Of a stretch of DNA of 64,000 nt, positions 17,565 through 26,194 are shown piece after piece. Below the pieces are notes generated by a model. It did not search any database and was not told where the DNA came from. It saw nothing but the letters and a program-made list of their open reading frames with translations. The DNA is taken from assembly GCA_964567485.1 (NCBI GenBank), contig CAZMMX010000004.1, forward strand, positions 62,001-126,000, given 5' to 3'. The first letter of the stretch is position 1; every line of letters begins with the position of its first letter. The translations under genes were made by a program, and so were the position numbers. Source of the stretch: UBA1413 sp964567485 (lineage in GTDB: Bacteria; Bacteroidota; Bacteroidia; Bacteroidales; Prolixibacteraceae).

Positions 17565-18908
17565 ATGAAGAAACAACCAGTCCTGAATGTCGGGATCATG
17601 GCTGAAAGCCGTGTCACTTTCATCCTGGAAACCAGCTATCACCTCAAACGCACCCTTCTCGAACAGGGAGAGTATACCATAGAACTGAAGGGAGGAAAGA
17701 TGATTTTTCAGGGAAACGACGTCATGGTCATCTCCGAGGAACAGATAGTGCTTCTTCCGGTTTTCAGGACCAACTCCTTTTTGCTGAAAGGGGTGACCAT
17801 CGGAATCCGGTTTCATTGGGAGAAGAAGGAGGACCAGCGGTTCACGGGAGGCCTCCGTTTTGTTCCTGAAGGAGATAAGATCAGGGTGATCAATACCGTT
17901 CATCTCGAAGACTACCTCAAAAGCGTGATTTCCAGCGAGATGAGTGCCACCAGCTCCCCTGAGTTACTGAAGGCCCATGCTGTGATTTCCCGAAGCTGGC
18001 TGCTGGCGCAGATGGAGAAGAAACAGAAACTCTCGGCTTCGGGCAGGGAATATGACAAAAACCAGGTGACCGGGGAGGAGATCGTCAGGTGGTATGACCG
18101 CGAAGACCATACCACCTTCGACGTGTGTGCCGACGACCACTGCCAGCGTTACCAGGGCATCACCAGGATTATTACCGGGGAAGCCCTGACGGCTGTCGAG
18201 GCGACCACAGGAGAGGTGCTCACCACCGGCGGGGAGGTCTGCGACACCCGCTTTTCCAAGTGCTGCGGGGGAATCTCCGAAAGTTTCGAATATGTATGGG
18301 AACCGGAAGCCAAGAGTTACCTGACCGCCGTAAGCGACAGAGCTCCCCTGGGAAAAGGCCCGGTCAGCGATCTCCGCAATGAGGAAGAGGCCACCGCCTG
18401 GATCCTGGGTTCCCCAGAAGCCTTTTGCCATACCTCCGATAAAAAAGTGCTCGCTCAGGTGCTTCCCGATTACGACCAGAAAACCAAAGATTTTTTCAGA
18501 TGGAAGGTGGAATATTCGCGTGATGAGCTTTCGGCCCTGGTCAGGGAAAAATCAGGGATGGACTTCGGGGAGATTCTCCGCCTTGAGCCTCTGGAACGGG
18601 GATTCTCGGGCCGTATTATCAGGCTGAAGATTACCGGGACCCGCAAAACCATGACCGTCGGCAAAGAACTGGAGATCCGCAAATGGCTCTCCCCCAGCCA
18701 CCTCTACAGCTCGGCCTTTGTCGTGGAATATGAAGGCCAGGAAGGAGAAATCCCGGAGAAGGTGATCCTGCGGGGCGCCGGATGGGGCCATGGCGTGGGT
18801 CTGTGCCAAATTGGGGCTGCCGTCATGGGCGAAAATGGATATTCCTACCGGCAGATCCTCCGACACTATTTCCGGGACACCCAGTTGACCAACCTTTATA
18901 AAGAGTAA
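17565..18908 (+). CDS. SpoIID/LytB-domain protein without signal peptide
   Basis: This 447-residue protein has the SpoIID/LytB core. It shows NTVHLEDYLKSVISSEM (about 110-126), LLKAHAVISRSWLLAQ (about 134-149) and a C-terminal GAGWGHGVGLCQIGAAVMG block. A Cys-containing segment (SKCCGGISESFEYVWEP) lies between them. SpoIID of endospore formers is a lytic transglycosylase acting on glycan strands stripped of stem peptides. Here the protein begins directly with the domain (MKKQPVLNVGIMAE), with no signal peptide or anchor. It may therefore act in the cytoplasm, or be exported in another way. An AmpG-like transporter gene follows 44 bp later. Confidence 0.85.
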   Translation: MKKQPVLNVGIMAESRVTFILETSYHLKRTLLEQGEYTIELKGGKMIFQGNDVMVISEEQIVLLPVFRTNSFLLKGVTIGIRFHWEKKEDQRFTGGLRFVPEGDKIRVINTVHLEDYLKSVISSEMSATSSPELLKAHAVISRSWLLAQMEKKQKLSASGREYDKNQVTGEEIVRWYDREDHTTFDVCADDHCQRYQGITRIITGEALTAVEATTGEVLTTGGEVCDTRFSKCCGGISESFEYVWEPEAKSYLTAVSDRAPLGKGPVSDLRNEEEATAWILGSPEAFCHTSDKKVLAQVLPDYDQKTKDFFRWKVEYSRDELSALVREKSGMDFGEILRLEPLERGFSGRIIRLKITGTRKTMTVGKELEIRKWLSPSHLYSSAFVVEYEGQEGEIPEKVILRGAGWGHGVGLCQIGAAVMGENGYSYRQILRHYFRDTQLTNLYKE

Positions 18909-18922
18909 TACGCTCCCGGGAG

Positions 18923-18945
18923 TGAGCCATGATAACGTAATAATT
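18923..18945 (+). promoter_or_regulatory. Shared 23-bp upstream element, copy 2
   Basis: This is the second copy of the AACGTAATAATT-ending element (20 of 23 bases identical to 17530-17552), located 7 bp before the ATG of the AmpG-like transporter. The repetition before two consecutive genes suggests a shared regulatory or translation signal. Confidence 0.45.
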
Positions 18946-18952
18946 AACACCG

Positions 18953-20824
18953 ATGAAGAAAGTCACCAGCAGGAACCCCTGGGCGTGGATCCCCACCCTC
19001 TATTTTGCCGAAGGAATACCCTACATCGCCGTGATGACGATTTCGGTAATCATGTACAAGCGACTGGGGATTTCGAATGCCGACATTGCCCTGTACACCA
19101 GCTGGCTCTATCTGCCCTGGGTCATCAAACCCTTCTGGAGCCCCTTTGTGGATATTCTGAAAACCAAACGGTGGTGGATCCTGGTGATGCAGTTGTTCAT
19201 AGGGGCCGGACTGGCAGGAGTGGCTTTTTTCATTCCGGCGCCGTTTTTCTTCAGGGCCACACTGGCTGTTTTCTGGCTGGTAGCCTTCAGCTCTGCCACC
19301 CATGACATTGCCGCCGACGGCTTTTACATGCTGGCCCTCGATTCTCATCACCAGGCCATGTACGTGGGCATCCGCAGTACGTTTTACCGCATCGCCTCCA
19401 TCATGGGACAGGGGGTGCTGATTATTGTCGCTGGTTTCCTGGAATCCCACACCGGATTGGAACCGTTGAAGCTCGAGGTGGAGGCCGGACCGGGGAAAGC
19501 CGCCATGGTGGCCACGGTCAGGGAGACCCCCACCGACAGTCCCGCCACCGGAGACCCCTATTTCATGGCCTGGCCCCAAACGGTGCAGATGAATACCGCG
19601 ACGATCCCCGGCGACAGCGCAGCACGCATCAAGGCCTTTGCCCGCGAACAAAACCGGCAGAATGGCTTTGTCACAGTGGACGAAAGCAGAGCCCAGAATA
19701 AGGAAAATGAAAAGGGATCCTGGTGGACAGCCCACATTTCGGGCCCTTTGGGCTCCTGGATTCGCCGTCATTTCGGGGAAAAGAGGGAAGTCATCGCCGA
19801 AGGGGCCACCGCCGGAAATGCCGCTTTGGTAGAGATACGCCTCAACCGGCAGCCTGACCCCGGGGAGTCCCACATTCTGGTGCTTCACCCTGAAAAGGGG
19901 GATAAAAGCATCGCCCTGGCTGGCGATGACCGCCTGGTGTTCACCCAGGAAAACTGGGACAAACCCGCCTGGGTGGTGATCCAGACCGACCCGAAACTCG
20001 ACAGGGAGAGCAATATCACCCTCAGGGGGACCTCCGGAAATATCCCCCTGGCCTGGTCCATCACCTTCTTTATCATGGCCGGATTGTTCATCGCCTTCTT
20101 CCTGTATCACCGCTTTGCCCTTCCCTTTCCGGCCTCCGACAAACCCTCGGCTGAGGCCACAGCCAAAAATATCGTCAGGGAGTTTCTCACTGCCTTCTCC
20201 ACCTTTTTCCGGAAAAAACAGGTGGCTGCCGGCATCTTTTTCATGCTCACCTTCCGTTTCGCCGAAGCCCAGCTGCTCAAACTGGTCACTCCCTTTCTCC
20301 TCGACCCCGGAGAGGTGGGTGGTCTGGGCCTTACCACCGGCGAAGTGGGACTCGTCTACGGTACTGTGGGCATTCTGAGTCTCACCCTCGGGGGAATCAT
20401 CGGCGGCGTCGCGGCTGCCCGGGGAGGCCTGAAAAAATGGCTCTGGCCTATGGCCCTGAGCATGATCCTCACCTGTATCACCTTCCTTTACATGGCCTAT
20501 GCCCTGCCCCACAACCTGCTCATCATCAACCTGTGCGTCGGACTGGAACAATTCGGCTACGGCTTCGGATTTACAGCCTACATGCTTTACATGATCCATT
20601 ACGCCGAAGGAGAGTTCAAAACGTCGCACTACGCCATCTGCACCGCCTTTATGGCCCTGGGAATGATGATTCCGGGGATGTTCGCCGGATGGCTCCAGGA
20701 ACAACTGGGATATCGCCACTTCTTCCTCTGGGTGATGTTATGCAGCATCATTCCCCTGATCGCCACCTCCCTGCTAAAAATCGACCCTGCTTTCGGAAAA
20801 AAACAACCCAAAACGGCAACTTAA
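18953..20824 (+). CDS. AmpG-like MFS transporter with about 200-residue extracytoplasmic insert
   Basis: This 623-residue major-facilitator protein resembles AmpG, the inner-membrane permease for peptidoglycan fragments: FAEGIPY in helix 1, LPWVIKPFWSPFVD in helix 2, and TLAVFWLVAFSSATHDIAAD in helix 4. Five helices occupy residues 11-165, then a soluble stretch of about 200 residues (166-364) precedes helix 6 (365-388). The remaining helices run to the C-terminus. The insert contains a beta-rich part (about 290-358) with LVFTQENWDKPAWVVIQ, reminiscent of Calx-beta-like repeats. AmpG of enterobacteria lacks such an insert. Linkage to SpoIID and GHL10 genes supports a muropeptide or glycan substrate. 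Confidence 0.83.
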   Translation: MKKVTSRNPWAWIPTLYFAEGIPYIAVMTISVIMYKRLGISNADIALYTSWLYLPWVIKPFWSPFVDILKTKRWWILVMQLFIGAGLAGVAFFIPAPFFFRATLAVFWLVAFSSATHDIAADGFYMLALDSHHQAMYVGIRSTFYRIASIMGQGVLIIVAGFLESHTGLEPLKLEVEAGPGKAAMVATVRETPTDSPATGDPYFMAWPQTVQMNTATIPGDSAARIKAFAREQNRQNGFVTVDESRAQNKENEKGSWWTAHISGPLGSWIRRHFGEKREVIAEGATAGNAALVEIRLNRQPDPGESHILVLHPEKGDKSIALAGDDRLVFTQENWDKPAWVVIQTDPKLDRESNITLRGTSGNIPLAWSITFFIMAGLFIAFFLYHRFALPFPASDKPSAEATAKNIVREFLTAFSTFFRKKQVAAGIFFMLTFRFAEAQLLKLVTPFLLDPGEVGGLGLTTGEVGLVYGTVGILSLTLGGIIGGVAAARGGLKKWLWPMALSMILTCITFLYMAYALPHNLLIINLCVGLEQFGYGFGFTAYMLYMIHYAEGEFKTSHYAICTAFMALGMMIPGMFAGWLQEQLGYRHFFLWVMLCSIIPLIATSLLKIDPAFGKKQPKTAT

Positions 20825-20914
20825 CATTTTTTACGGGGTGAACTAACGGCCCCAATCGCTGTTGTATGATAAAAAATGGCTTATTTTACACCTGAATTTT
20901 TAAACTCTGTTTTT

Positions 20915-22072
20915 ATGAAATATTTCAGCTCCCTCCTGGCCGCGCTGCTCCTGATGGCATTCTCGCCTTTGTACGGACAGGAGACTTACAAGGAAGTAAA
21001 ACCCAAAATCGGCAATGCTGCCTATCAGGCAGAAAATTTCTACCCCACAAAGATTTATCCCGAAAAGGTAAAAGGGAAAAGGCCGAAAAACATCATCCTG
21101 ATGATTGGTGACGGCATGGGTGTCGACCATGTGTTTGCAGGAATGACCGCCAATGGGGGAAAGCTGTTTCTTGAAAATTTCCGGCATCTGGGCTATTCAA
21201 GGACCCAGTCGGCCGATAAATATATCACCGACTCGGCTGCCGGGGGCACCGCCCTGGCCACAGGGGTACGCACCTACAACGGGGCGATTTCCGTCGACAT
21301 AAACCGCAAACCCCTGAAGACCATCCTGGAAGATGCCGAAGACCAGAAACTGGCCACCGGACTGGTGTCGACCTCGGCGATCACCCATGCCACCCCGGGC
21401 TCTTTCATCGCCCACCAAGGTGCCAGGTCGAGTTATGAGGCCATCGCTGCCGATTTCCTGAAAACCGATATCGACGTTTTTATCGGCGGGGGATACAAGC
21501 ATTTTTCAGACCGGGAAGACGGCCGTAACCTGATAGAAGAGCTCAAAAAGAACGGATACCAGGTGCTGCAGGATATGAACGCCATCGTTCAGGTCAAAAG
21601 CGGCAAACTGGCAGGATTGACGGCTCCCGAGCACAACGGGCGCCTGGCGGAAAGAGGCACTAATATGCTTCCCCAGGCAGTCAGGACAGCCGTTAACATC
21701 CTCTCCAACAACAAAAAAGGCTTTTTCCTCATGGTGGAAGGGTCAATGATCGACTGGGGCGGCCATGCCGGCAACACGGTTTATGTGGTCGAAGAGATGC
21801 TCGACTTTGACCGTGCCATCGGCGAAGCCCTGGAGTTTGCCGCCCGCGACCGTGAGACCCTCGTGATTGTCACCGCCGACCATGAAACCGGAGGAATGAG
21901 CATTACCGACGGAAACATGTACACCGGCATGGTGCAGGGGGGGTTTACCTCTGGCGACCACACGCCAGTCATGGTACCCGTTTTTGCCTGGGGCCCCGGA
22001 GCCGCTGAATTCATGGGAATCATGGACAATACCGACGTCCACAAAAAAATGAAGAAACTCCTGCTCAAATAG
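20915..22072 (+). CDS. Alkaline phosphatase, exported
   Basis: This 385-residue PhoA-superfamily phosphomonoesterase carries a signal peptide (MKYFSSLLAALLLMAFSPLY and onward). Motifs are IILMIGDGMG (metal site), TDSAAGGTALATG (catalytic Ser), HATPGSFIAHQGAR, MVEGSMIDWGGHAGN and VTADHETGG (metal ligands). It is shorter than E. coli PhoA but all metal and nucleophile blocks are there. ATG 20915 was chosen over an in-frame start 39 bp upstream because it gives the signal peptide. It lies 90 bp after the transporter and 6 bp before the acyltransferase. It may dephosphorylate sugars or nucleotides before uptake. Confidence 0.91.
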   Translation: MKYFSSLLAALLLMAFSPLYGQETYKEVKPKIGNAAYQAENFYPTKIYPEKVKGKRPKNIILMIGDGMGVDHVFAGMTANGGKLFLENFRHLGYSRTQSADKYITDSAAGGTALATGVRTYNGAISVDINRKPLKTILEDAEDQKLATGLVSTSAITHATPGSFIAHQGARSSYEAIAADFLKTDIDVFIGGGYKHFSDREDGRNLIEELKKNGYQVLQDMNAIVQVKSGKLAGLTAPEHNGRLAERGTNMLPQAVRTAVNILSNNKKGFFLMVEGSMIDWGGHAGNTVYVVEEMLDFDRAIGEALEFAARDRETLVIVTADHETGGMSITDGNMYTGMVQGGFTSGDHTPVMVPVFAWGPGAAEFMGIMDNTDVHKKMKKLLLK

Positions 22073-22078
22073 CCGCTG

Positions 22079-23410
22079 ATGCTCGAAAAATGGTCGTTGG
22101 GGTATGAGCTGCTCAGACTGTATGTGAAGCTGGGATACTGGATTTTTCACCGTGAGATCGTCATCACGGGAAAAGAGAATATCCCGGCCGGCAAACCCGT
22201 CATTTATGCCCCCAACCATCCCAATGCCCTCAACGACGACCTCAGTGTTTCCATTGCCATCCCCCACCAGACCGTGTGGCTGGGGCGCGCCAGCCTTTTC
22301 AAATCGGCATGGGCCAGGCCGTTTCTGAGATTTCTGAAGATCGTCCCGGTATTCCGGATCCGTGATGGCATGGATTCCCTGAAGGGAAACGAGAAGTCCT
22401 TTGCCATTGCCGTGAATATTCTACAGCATAACCGAGCCCTGGGACTTTACCCCGAGGCCGCTCACTCCCTTGACCGGCAAATGATCCCCCATAAAAAGGG
22501 GATTCCCCGGATTGTCTTCCTGGCCGGTGACATGACCCACGACACCCTCGATATCCAGATCGTGCCGGTGGGACTCTATTACGACAATCTTCAGAATTTC
22601 GGACGCCGCCTGTTGGTCAGCTTCGGGAAACCCCTGGCCGCCACAGACTACTACCCTCTTTACCGCCAGAATCCCCATCAGGCCACCCTCAGGCTCCGCG
22701 AAGATCTTTACCAGGCGATCGTGCCCCTGACCCTCAATTATGACACGACTGGTCACTTCCAGGGCTTTGAGGCGGTCAGGAGAATTGCTGCCCCCAGCGT
22801 CGCCCACAAAAAGGGACTTCCCGTCAACCTGCCGGGATTAGTGGCGGCTGAGCGTGCGGTGGTGGCCCATCTCGGCACCCTGGAAATGAGAAATCCCGAA
22901 GAAGCCTCACTGCTGGCCACAAAGGCCCTCTCCCTGACCGGCGACCTGAAGTCCCGGAAACTCAGAAGCTGGCTGGTCGATACCAGAGAGGAAAATGCAA
23001 CGACCGCACTGCTCCATACCCTGGGACTTCTCATTACCCTGCCCCTGTTTCTCTACGGGGGGGTGTTCAATATCATCCCCTTTGCCGGACTAGGAGCCTT
23101 AGTCAGAAAAAAGGCAAGCGACCCCATTTGGATCAGCACCTTCACGTTTGGTTTGGGCATCGTGATCTTTCCCCTCTTTTACCTTCTGGAATTGCTGCTG
23201 GTTTCCCCCTTCCTGCCCTCATGGCCCCTGAGGCTCCTCTTCCTGGCGTCACTGCCCCTGGCGGGGAAGATAGCCTTTGCATGGACCATCAGGGCATTGA
23301 AAACTGCAGGCCGATGGCGCTGGCTGCGCATAAAACGGCACCACCCCGACCTATACGCCTCCTTCCATGCCCGTAAAAACGAAATCATTCAGAAGGTGTC
23401 CAATCCTTAG
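22079..23410 (+). CDS. PlsC-like glycerolipid acyltransferase with C-terminal membrane helices
   Basis: This 443-residue protein has an N-terminal acyltransferase domain. APNHPNALNDD (about 42-52) is the acceptor-site His/Asp motif in the H-x5-D form, and LYPEAAHS is the second motif, corresponding to FPEG in PlsC. After about residue 300 come three or four hydrophobic helices (LLHTLGLLITLPLFLYGGVF and following). Such proteins transfer acyl groups to glycerol-phosphate lipids. Whether this one makes phosphatidate or another lipid is unclear. It starts 6 bp after the alkaline phosphatase stop, so the two are probably co-translated. Confidence 0.82.
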   Translation: MLEKWSLGYELLRLYVKLGYWIFHREIVITGKENIPAGKPVIYAPNHPNALNDDLSVSIAIPHQTVWLGRASLFKSAWARPFLRFLKIVPVFRIRDGMDSLKGNEKSFAIAVNILQHNRALGLYPEAAHSLDRQMIPHKKGIPRIVFLAGDMTHDTLDIQIVPVGLYYDNLQNFGRRLLVSFGKPLAATDYYPLYRQNPHQATLRLREDLYQAIVPLTLNYDTTGHFQGFEAVRRIAAPSVAHKKGLPVNLPGLVAAERAVVAHLGTLEMRNPEEASLLATKALSLTGDLKSRKLRSWLVDTREENATTALLHTLGLLITLPLFLYGGVFNIIPFAGLGALVRKKASDPIWISTFTFGLGIVIFPLFYLLELLLVSPFLPSWPLRLLFLASLPLAGKIAFAWTIRALKTAGRWRWLRIKRHHPDLYASFHARKNEIIQKVSNP

Positions 23411-23433
23411 AGCTTCCTCCGGAAGAGCTATGA

Positions 23434-24768
23434 CTATCCTTTCCTGCCTCGCCCTGCCGGTTTGGATTTCGGAGACTTGGTAGATTTCGGGGAGTTGGAG
23501 GAATTTTTGGAATTCATGCCGGGACGCTTCTTCTTCACGTGAAAAGCCCCCTGGAAAGTGGGATCATCGACTTTCCTCTGCCGGTCTACTTCCCTTTTTT
23601 GCACCTGACGCTCTTCAAAAGCAGTCTCCGTCACAGTGACCCCCTCCGGAATTTGCGCCACGGGGATTTCCATGCGGATCATCTTTTCGATATGTTTCAG
23701 GTGCCATACCTCGTCGGGAGTCACCAGCGTAATGGCGGTGCCCCGGTGGCCGGCTCTCGCCGTTCTTCCTATCCGGTGAATATAATCCTCATAGTGGGGG
23801 GGAATGTCAAAATTAATGACATGGGAAACCAGGGTGGCATCGAGACCGCGGGCCGACAGGTCGGTGGTGATCAGAATACGCACCTCCCCCTCCTTGAACG
23901 CCCTGATGGCGTTCAACCGCGTGGACTGCCCCTTGTCACTGTGCATGATCCGCTTCTCCCCTTCCGTCTTCCTTCTGATGACCTTATAAACCGCATCGGC
24001 TGAGGATTTGGTCTTGACAAACAAAATCACCCGATTGAAGTCGGCCCCATCTTCCAGTAAATGACGAATCAGGATCAGTTTGGTCTCGAAGTTAGGGACC
24101 CTGTAAACCATCTGTTTCACCAGTTCGACAGGAGTCGCGGAAGGAGCGACCTCCACTCTTTCAAAATGGTCAAGAAACTCCTCTGCCATCTTCTCCACCT
24201 TTTCGGGAAAGGTAGCGCTGAAAAGGAGGTTCTGCCGGCGCGGGGGGATGATTTCAAAGAGCTGCTCCAGTTGGGGCATAAACCCCATGTCGAGCATCCG
24301 GTCGGCCTCATCGATCACCAGAAATTTCACCTTTCTGAAGGAGACCGCGTTGGCCCGGTACAAATCCCACAACCTTCCCGGAGTGGCCACCAGAATATCG
24401 GTACCTGGTTCCAGAAGGGCCGCATGGCGGGTCCACCCCACCCCTCCGTAAACCGAAACATGCCGGAGATCTGAATAAGTGGTCAGTTCGGCAATATCAT
24501 CCCCCACCTGAACCGACAATTCCCGGGTGGGCACCAGCACGATGCAGCGGGGTTCCGTTCCTTCGGCCTTCACCAGCCGTGTAAGCAACGGTAACAGGTA
24601 GGCCGCCGTCTTCCCGGTACCCGTTTGGGCCACCCCCACCACGTTAAAGCCCGAGTTGATCACCGGAATGGCCAGCTCCTGCACAGGAGTAGGCTCCGTG
24701 AAACCTATCTCCTCTAAAGCTTTCAGCAACGAACGGCCTACTTTCAGCTCTTCAAAACTCTTTCCCAT
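23434..24768 (-). CDS. DEAD-box ATP-dependent RNA helicase
   Basis: This 444-residue helicase has all core motifs: the Q motif (FTEPTPVQELAIPV), Walker A AQTGTGKTAAY, VLVPTREL, VATPGRLWDL, DEAD at VIDEADRMLD, SAT in LLFSATFPEKV, ITTDLSARGLD and YIHRIGRTARAGHRG. The C-terminal tail of about 75 residues is rich in Lys, Ser, Pro and Arg and probably contacts RNA. It belongs to the RhlE-like group used in rRNA or mRNA remodelling. Start ATG 24768 was preferred to one 18 bp upstream because it matches the usual M-x-F-x-E-L opening. It converges with the acyltransferase gene. Confidence 0.92.
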   Translation of the reverse strand: MGKSFEELKVGRSLLKALEEIGFTEPTPVQELAIPVINSGFNVVGVAQTGTGKTAAYLLPLLTRLVKAEGTEPRCIVLVPTRELSVQVGDDIAELTTYSDLRHVSVYGGVGWTRHAALLEPGTDILVATPGRLWDLYRANAVSFRKVKFLVIDEADRMLDMGFMPQLEQLFEIIPPRRQNLLFSATFPEKVEKMAEEFLDHFERVEVAPSATPVELVKQMVYRVPNFETKLILIRHLLEDGADFNRVILFVKTKSSADAVYKVIRRKTEGEKRIMHSDKGQSTRLNAIRAFKEGEVRILITTDLSARGLDATLVSHVINFDIPPHYEDYIHRIGRTARAGHRGTAITLVTPDEVWHLKHIEKMIRMEIPVAQIPEGVTVTETAFEERQVQKREVDRQRKVDDPTFQGAFHVKKKRPGMNSKNSSNSPKSTKSPKSKPAGRGRKG

Positions 24769-24838
24769 GCCGCAAAGATAGACCATTCAAGACAATATCC
24801 TTAACTGGCTCCCCCCATTTCCTTCAATCAGAGTACTC

Positions 24839-24938
24839 TTGAAGCTCCTCGTGGGAGAACCGACGGGGAATCCGATGCCGTCAAGGCATTCTTTAGGGTC
24901 TTATTCGCTAACCCTGCGGCAGAGCCGGCGGGGAAACG
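24839..24938. repeat. GC-rich palindromic intergenic repeats (two diverged units)
   Basis: Two stretches, 24839-24873 (TTGAAGCTCC to CGACGGGGAATCC) and 24911-24938 (CCCTGCGGCAGAGCCGGCGGGG), resemble the two copies at 40312-40376 in core bases (CCCCG-CGGCAGG ... CGGGGAA). Each can fold around C-rich and G-rich arms. They occupy the 296-bp gap between the helicase and dprA. The match is by eye and the units are diverged. Confidence 0.4.
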
Positions 24939-25064
24939 AATCGCGGTAAACCGGGATGAGTTCGACGGGTTTCAGCACAGGAGCAGCCATAAGCAGAGAA
25001 CAGGCCTTCATGCTTAACTGATACGGATAAAGGATGCAGTCAATGCGCTCACCGGAATTCAACA

Positions 25065-26174
25065 TTACCTGAGCCGGTAACGGTTGCCGGGCAGGGAAAG
25101 GACCACACCCTTGCACTCGAGGTCCAGCAACAAAGCAGAGATCTTGCTGATGGGCATTTCCAGGGTGTTTGCCAGGCTGTCCACAGAGGTTTTCTCCTCC
25201 CTGCTGAGGTAGGCGGTGACGCTTTCCTCCTCGCTGGTGAGTTCCGCAAAAAGCAGTGGCTGCAAGGGTTCCTGTTTTTTCACGGGGGGATCCCACATCA
25301 GGGCATATTCCAGATCTTCGGCATTTTCGATCATTACGGCCAGATTTCTCTTTATCAGGGCATTGCACCCTTTTGAATGGGAGTCGTTGGCCCTGCCGGG
25401 GAACGCGCACACGTCGTGGTGGTAAGAGTCGGCGATATCGGCGGTAATCAGAGCGCCCCCTTTCTCACCCGACTCCACGACCACGGTAGCGTCGCTCAGA
25501 CCGGCGATCAGCCGGTTACGACGGATGAAATTGGGAGGATCGAGCCTGGTCTTGCTCGGGAAATCGGTAAGCAGGCCTCCTGTTTCCCTCATTTTTTCGG
25601 CGGTGCGGGCATGTTCCGAAGGATAGAGCATGTCGAGGCCATGGGCCAGAACACCCACAGTGGGAACCCCGTATTTCAGGGAGGAGCTGTGGGCCTGGAT
25701 ATCGATGCCGTAGGCCAGTCCGCTCACGACCAGCAGGTCGTATCCCCTGCCTGCCAGGTCCCTGATCAGTTCCTCGCACATTTGCCGGCCGTAACTCGTG
25801 GCACGACGGGTTCCTACGATGCTGATGATTTTCACGGCATCAAGATTGCCGTTTCCCCTGAAGTAGAATAATATGGGAGCGTCAGCACACTGGAGGAACC
25901 GCCGGGGATAGCCCTCGTCAAGGTAAAAAGAGACCCTGACCTCATTTTTGTCCACGAAAACGAGCTCTTCGGCTGCCCTTCCGAGGGTGTTGCTCTCCCT
26001 GATACTGCGGGCATGGACCTCCCCGATTCCCGGAATCTTCATCAGCGCATGCTCTGACTCCCGAAAAATCCCTTCCACGCTGCCGACATAGGTGATGAGG
26101 GTGCGGGCCAGGACGCCTCCGATGCCGGGGACCATCGACAAGGCTACCTTATAGAGTAAAGCGTCTTCACTCAT
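25065..26174 (-). CDS. dprA: DNA-processing protein DprA
   Basis: This 369-residue protein is the DprA/Smf family member that loads RecA on incoming single-stranded DNA during natural transformation; it is also common in non-competent bacteria. An N-terminal helix-hairpin-helix region (ALMKIPGIGEVHARSIRES) precedes the Rossmann-like core with IISIVGTRRATSYG (about 114-127), VVSGLAYGIDIQAH, KGGALITADIAD and AFPGRANDSHSKGCNALI. A winged-helix-like domain ends the protein (about 305-369). It ends in TAA overlapping a downstream ATG (TAATG). Confidence 0.94.
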   Translation of the reverse strand: MSEDALLYKVALSMVPGIGGVLARTLITYVGSVEGIFRESEHALMKIPGIGEVHARSIRESNTLGRAAEELVFVDKNEVRVSFYLDEGYPRRFLQCADAPILFYFRGNGNLDAVKIISIVGTRRATSYGRQMCEELIRDLAGRGYDLLVVSGLAYGIDIQAHSSSLKYGVPTVGVLAHGLDMLYPSEHARTAEKMRETGGLLTDFPSKTRLDPPNFIRRNRLIAGLSDATVVVESGEKGGALITADIADSYHHDVCAFPGRANDSHSKGCNALIKRNLAVMIENAEDLEYALMWDPPVKKQEPLQPLLFAELTSEEESVTAYLSREEKTSVDSLANTLEMPISKISALLLDLECKGVVLSLPGNRYRLR

Positions 26175-26194
26175 TGGCGGGGGTTTGTTTATAT

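Noticed and set aside
18944..20719. 591-codon open frame on the minus strand
   Set aside because: It lies exactly opposite the AmpG-like transporter, has no recognisable domain and is rich in Gly, His and Glu as expected for an antisense shadow of a GC-rich gene.
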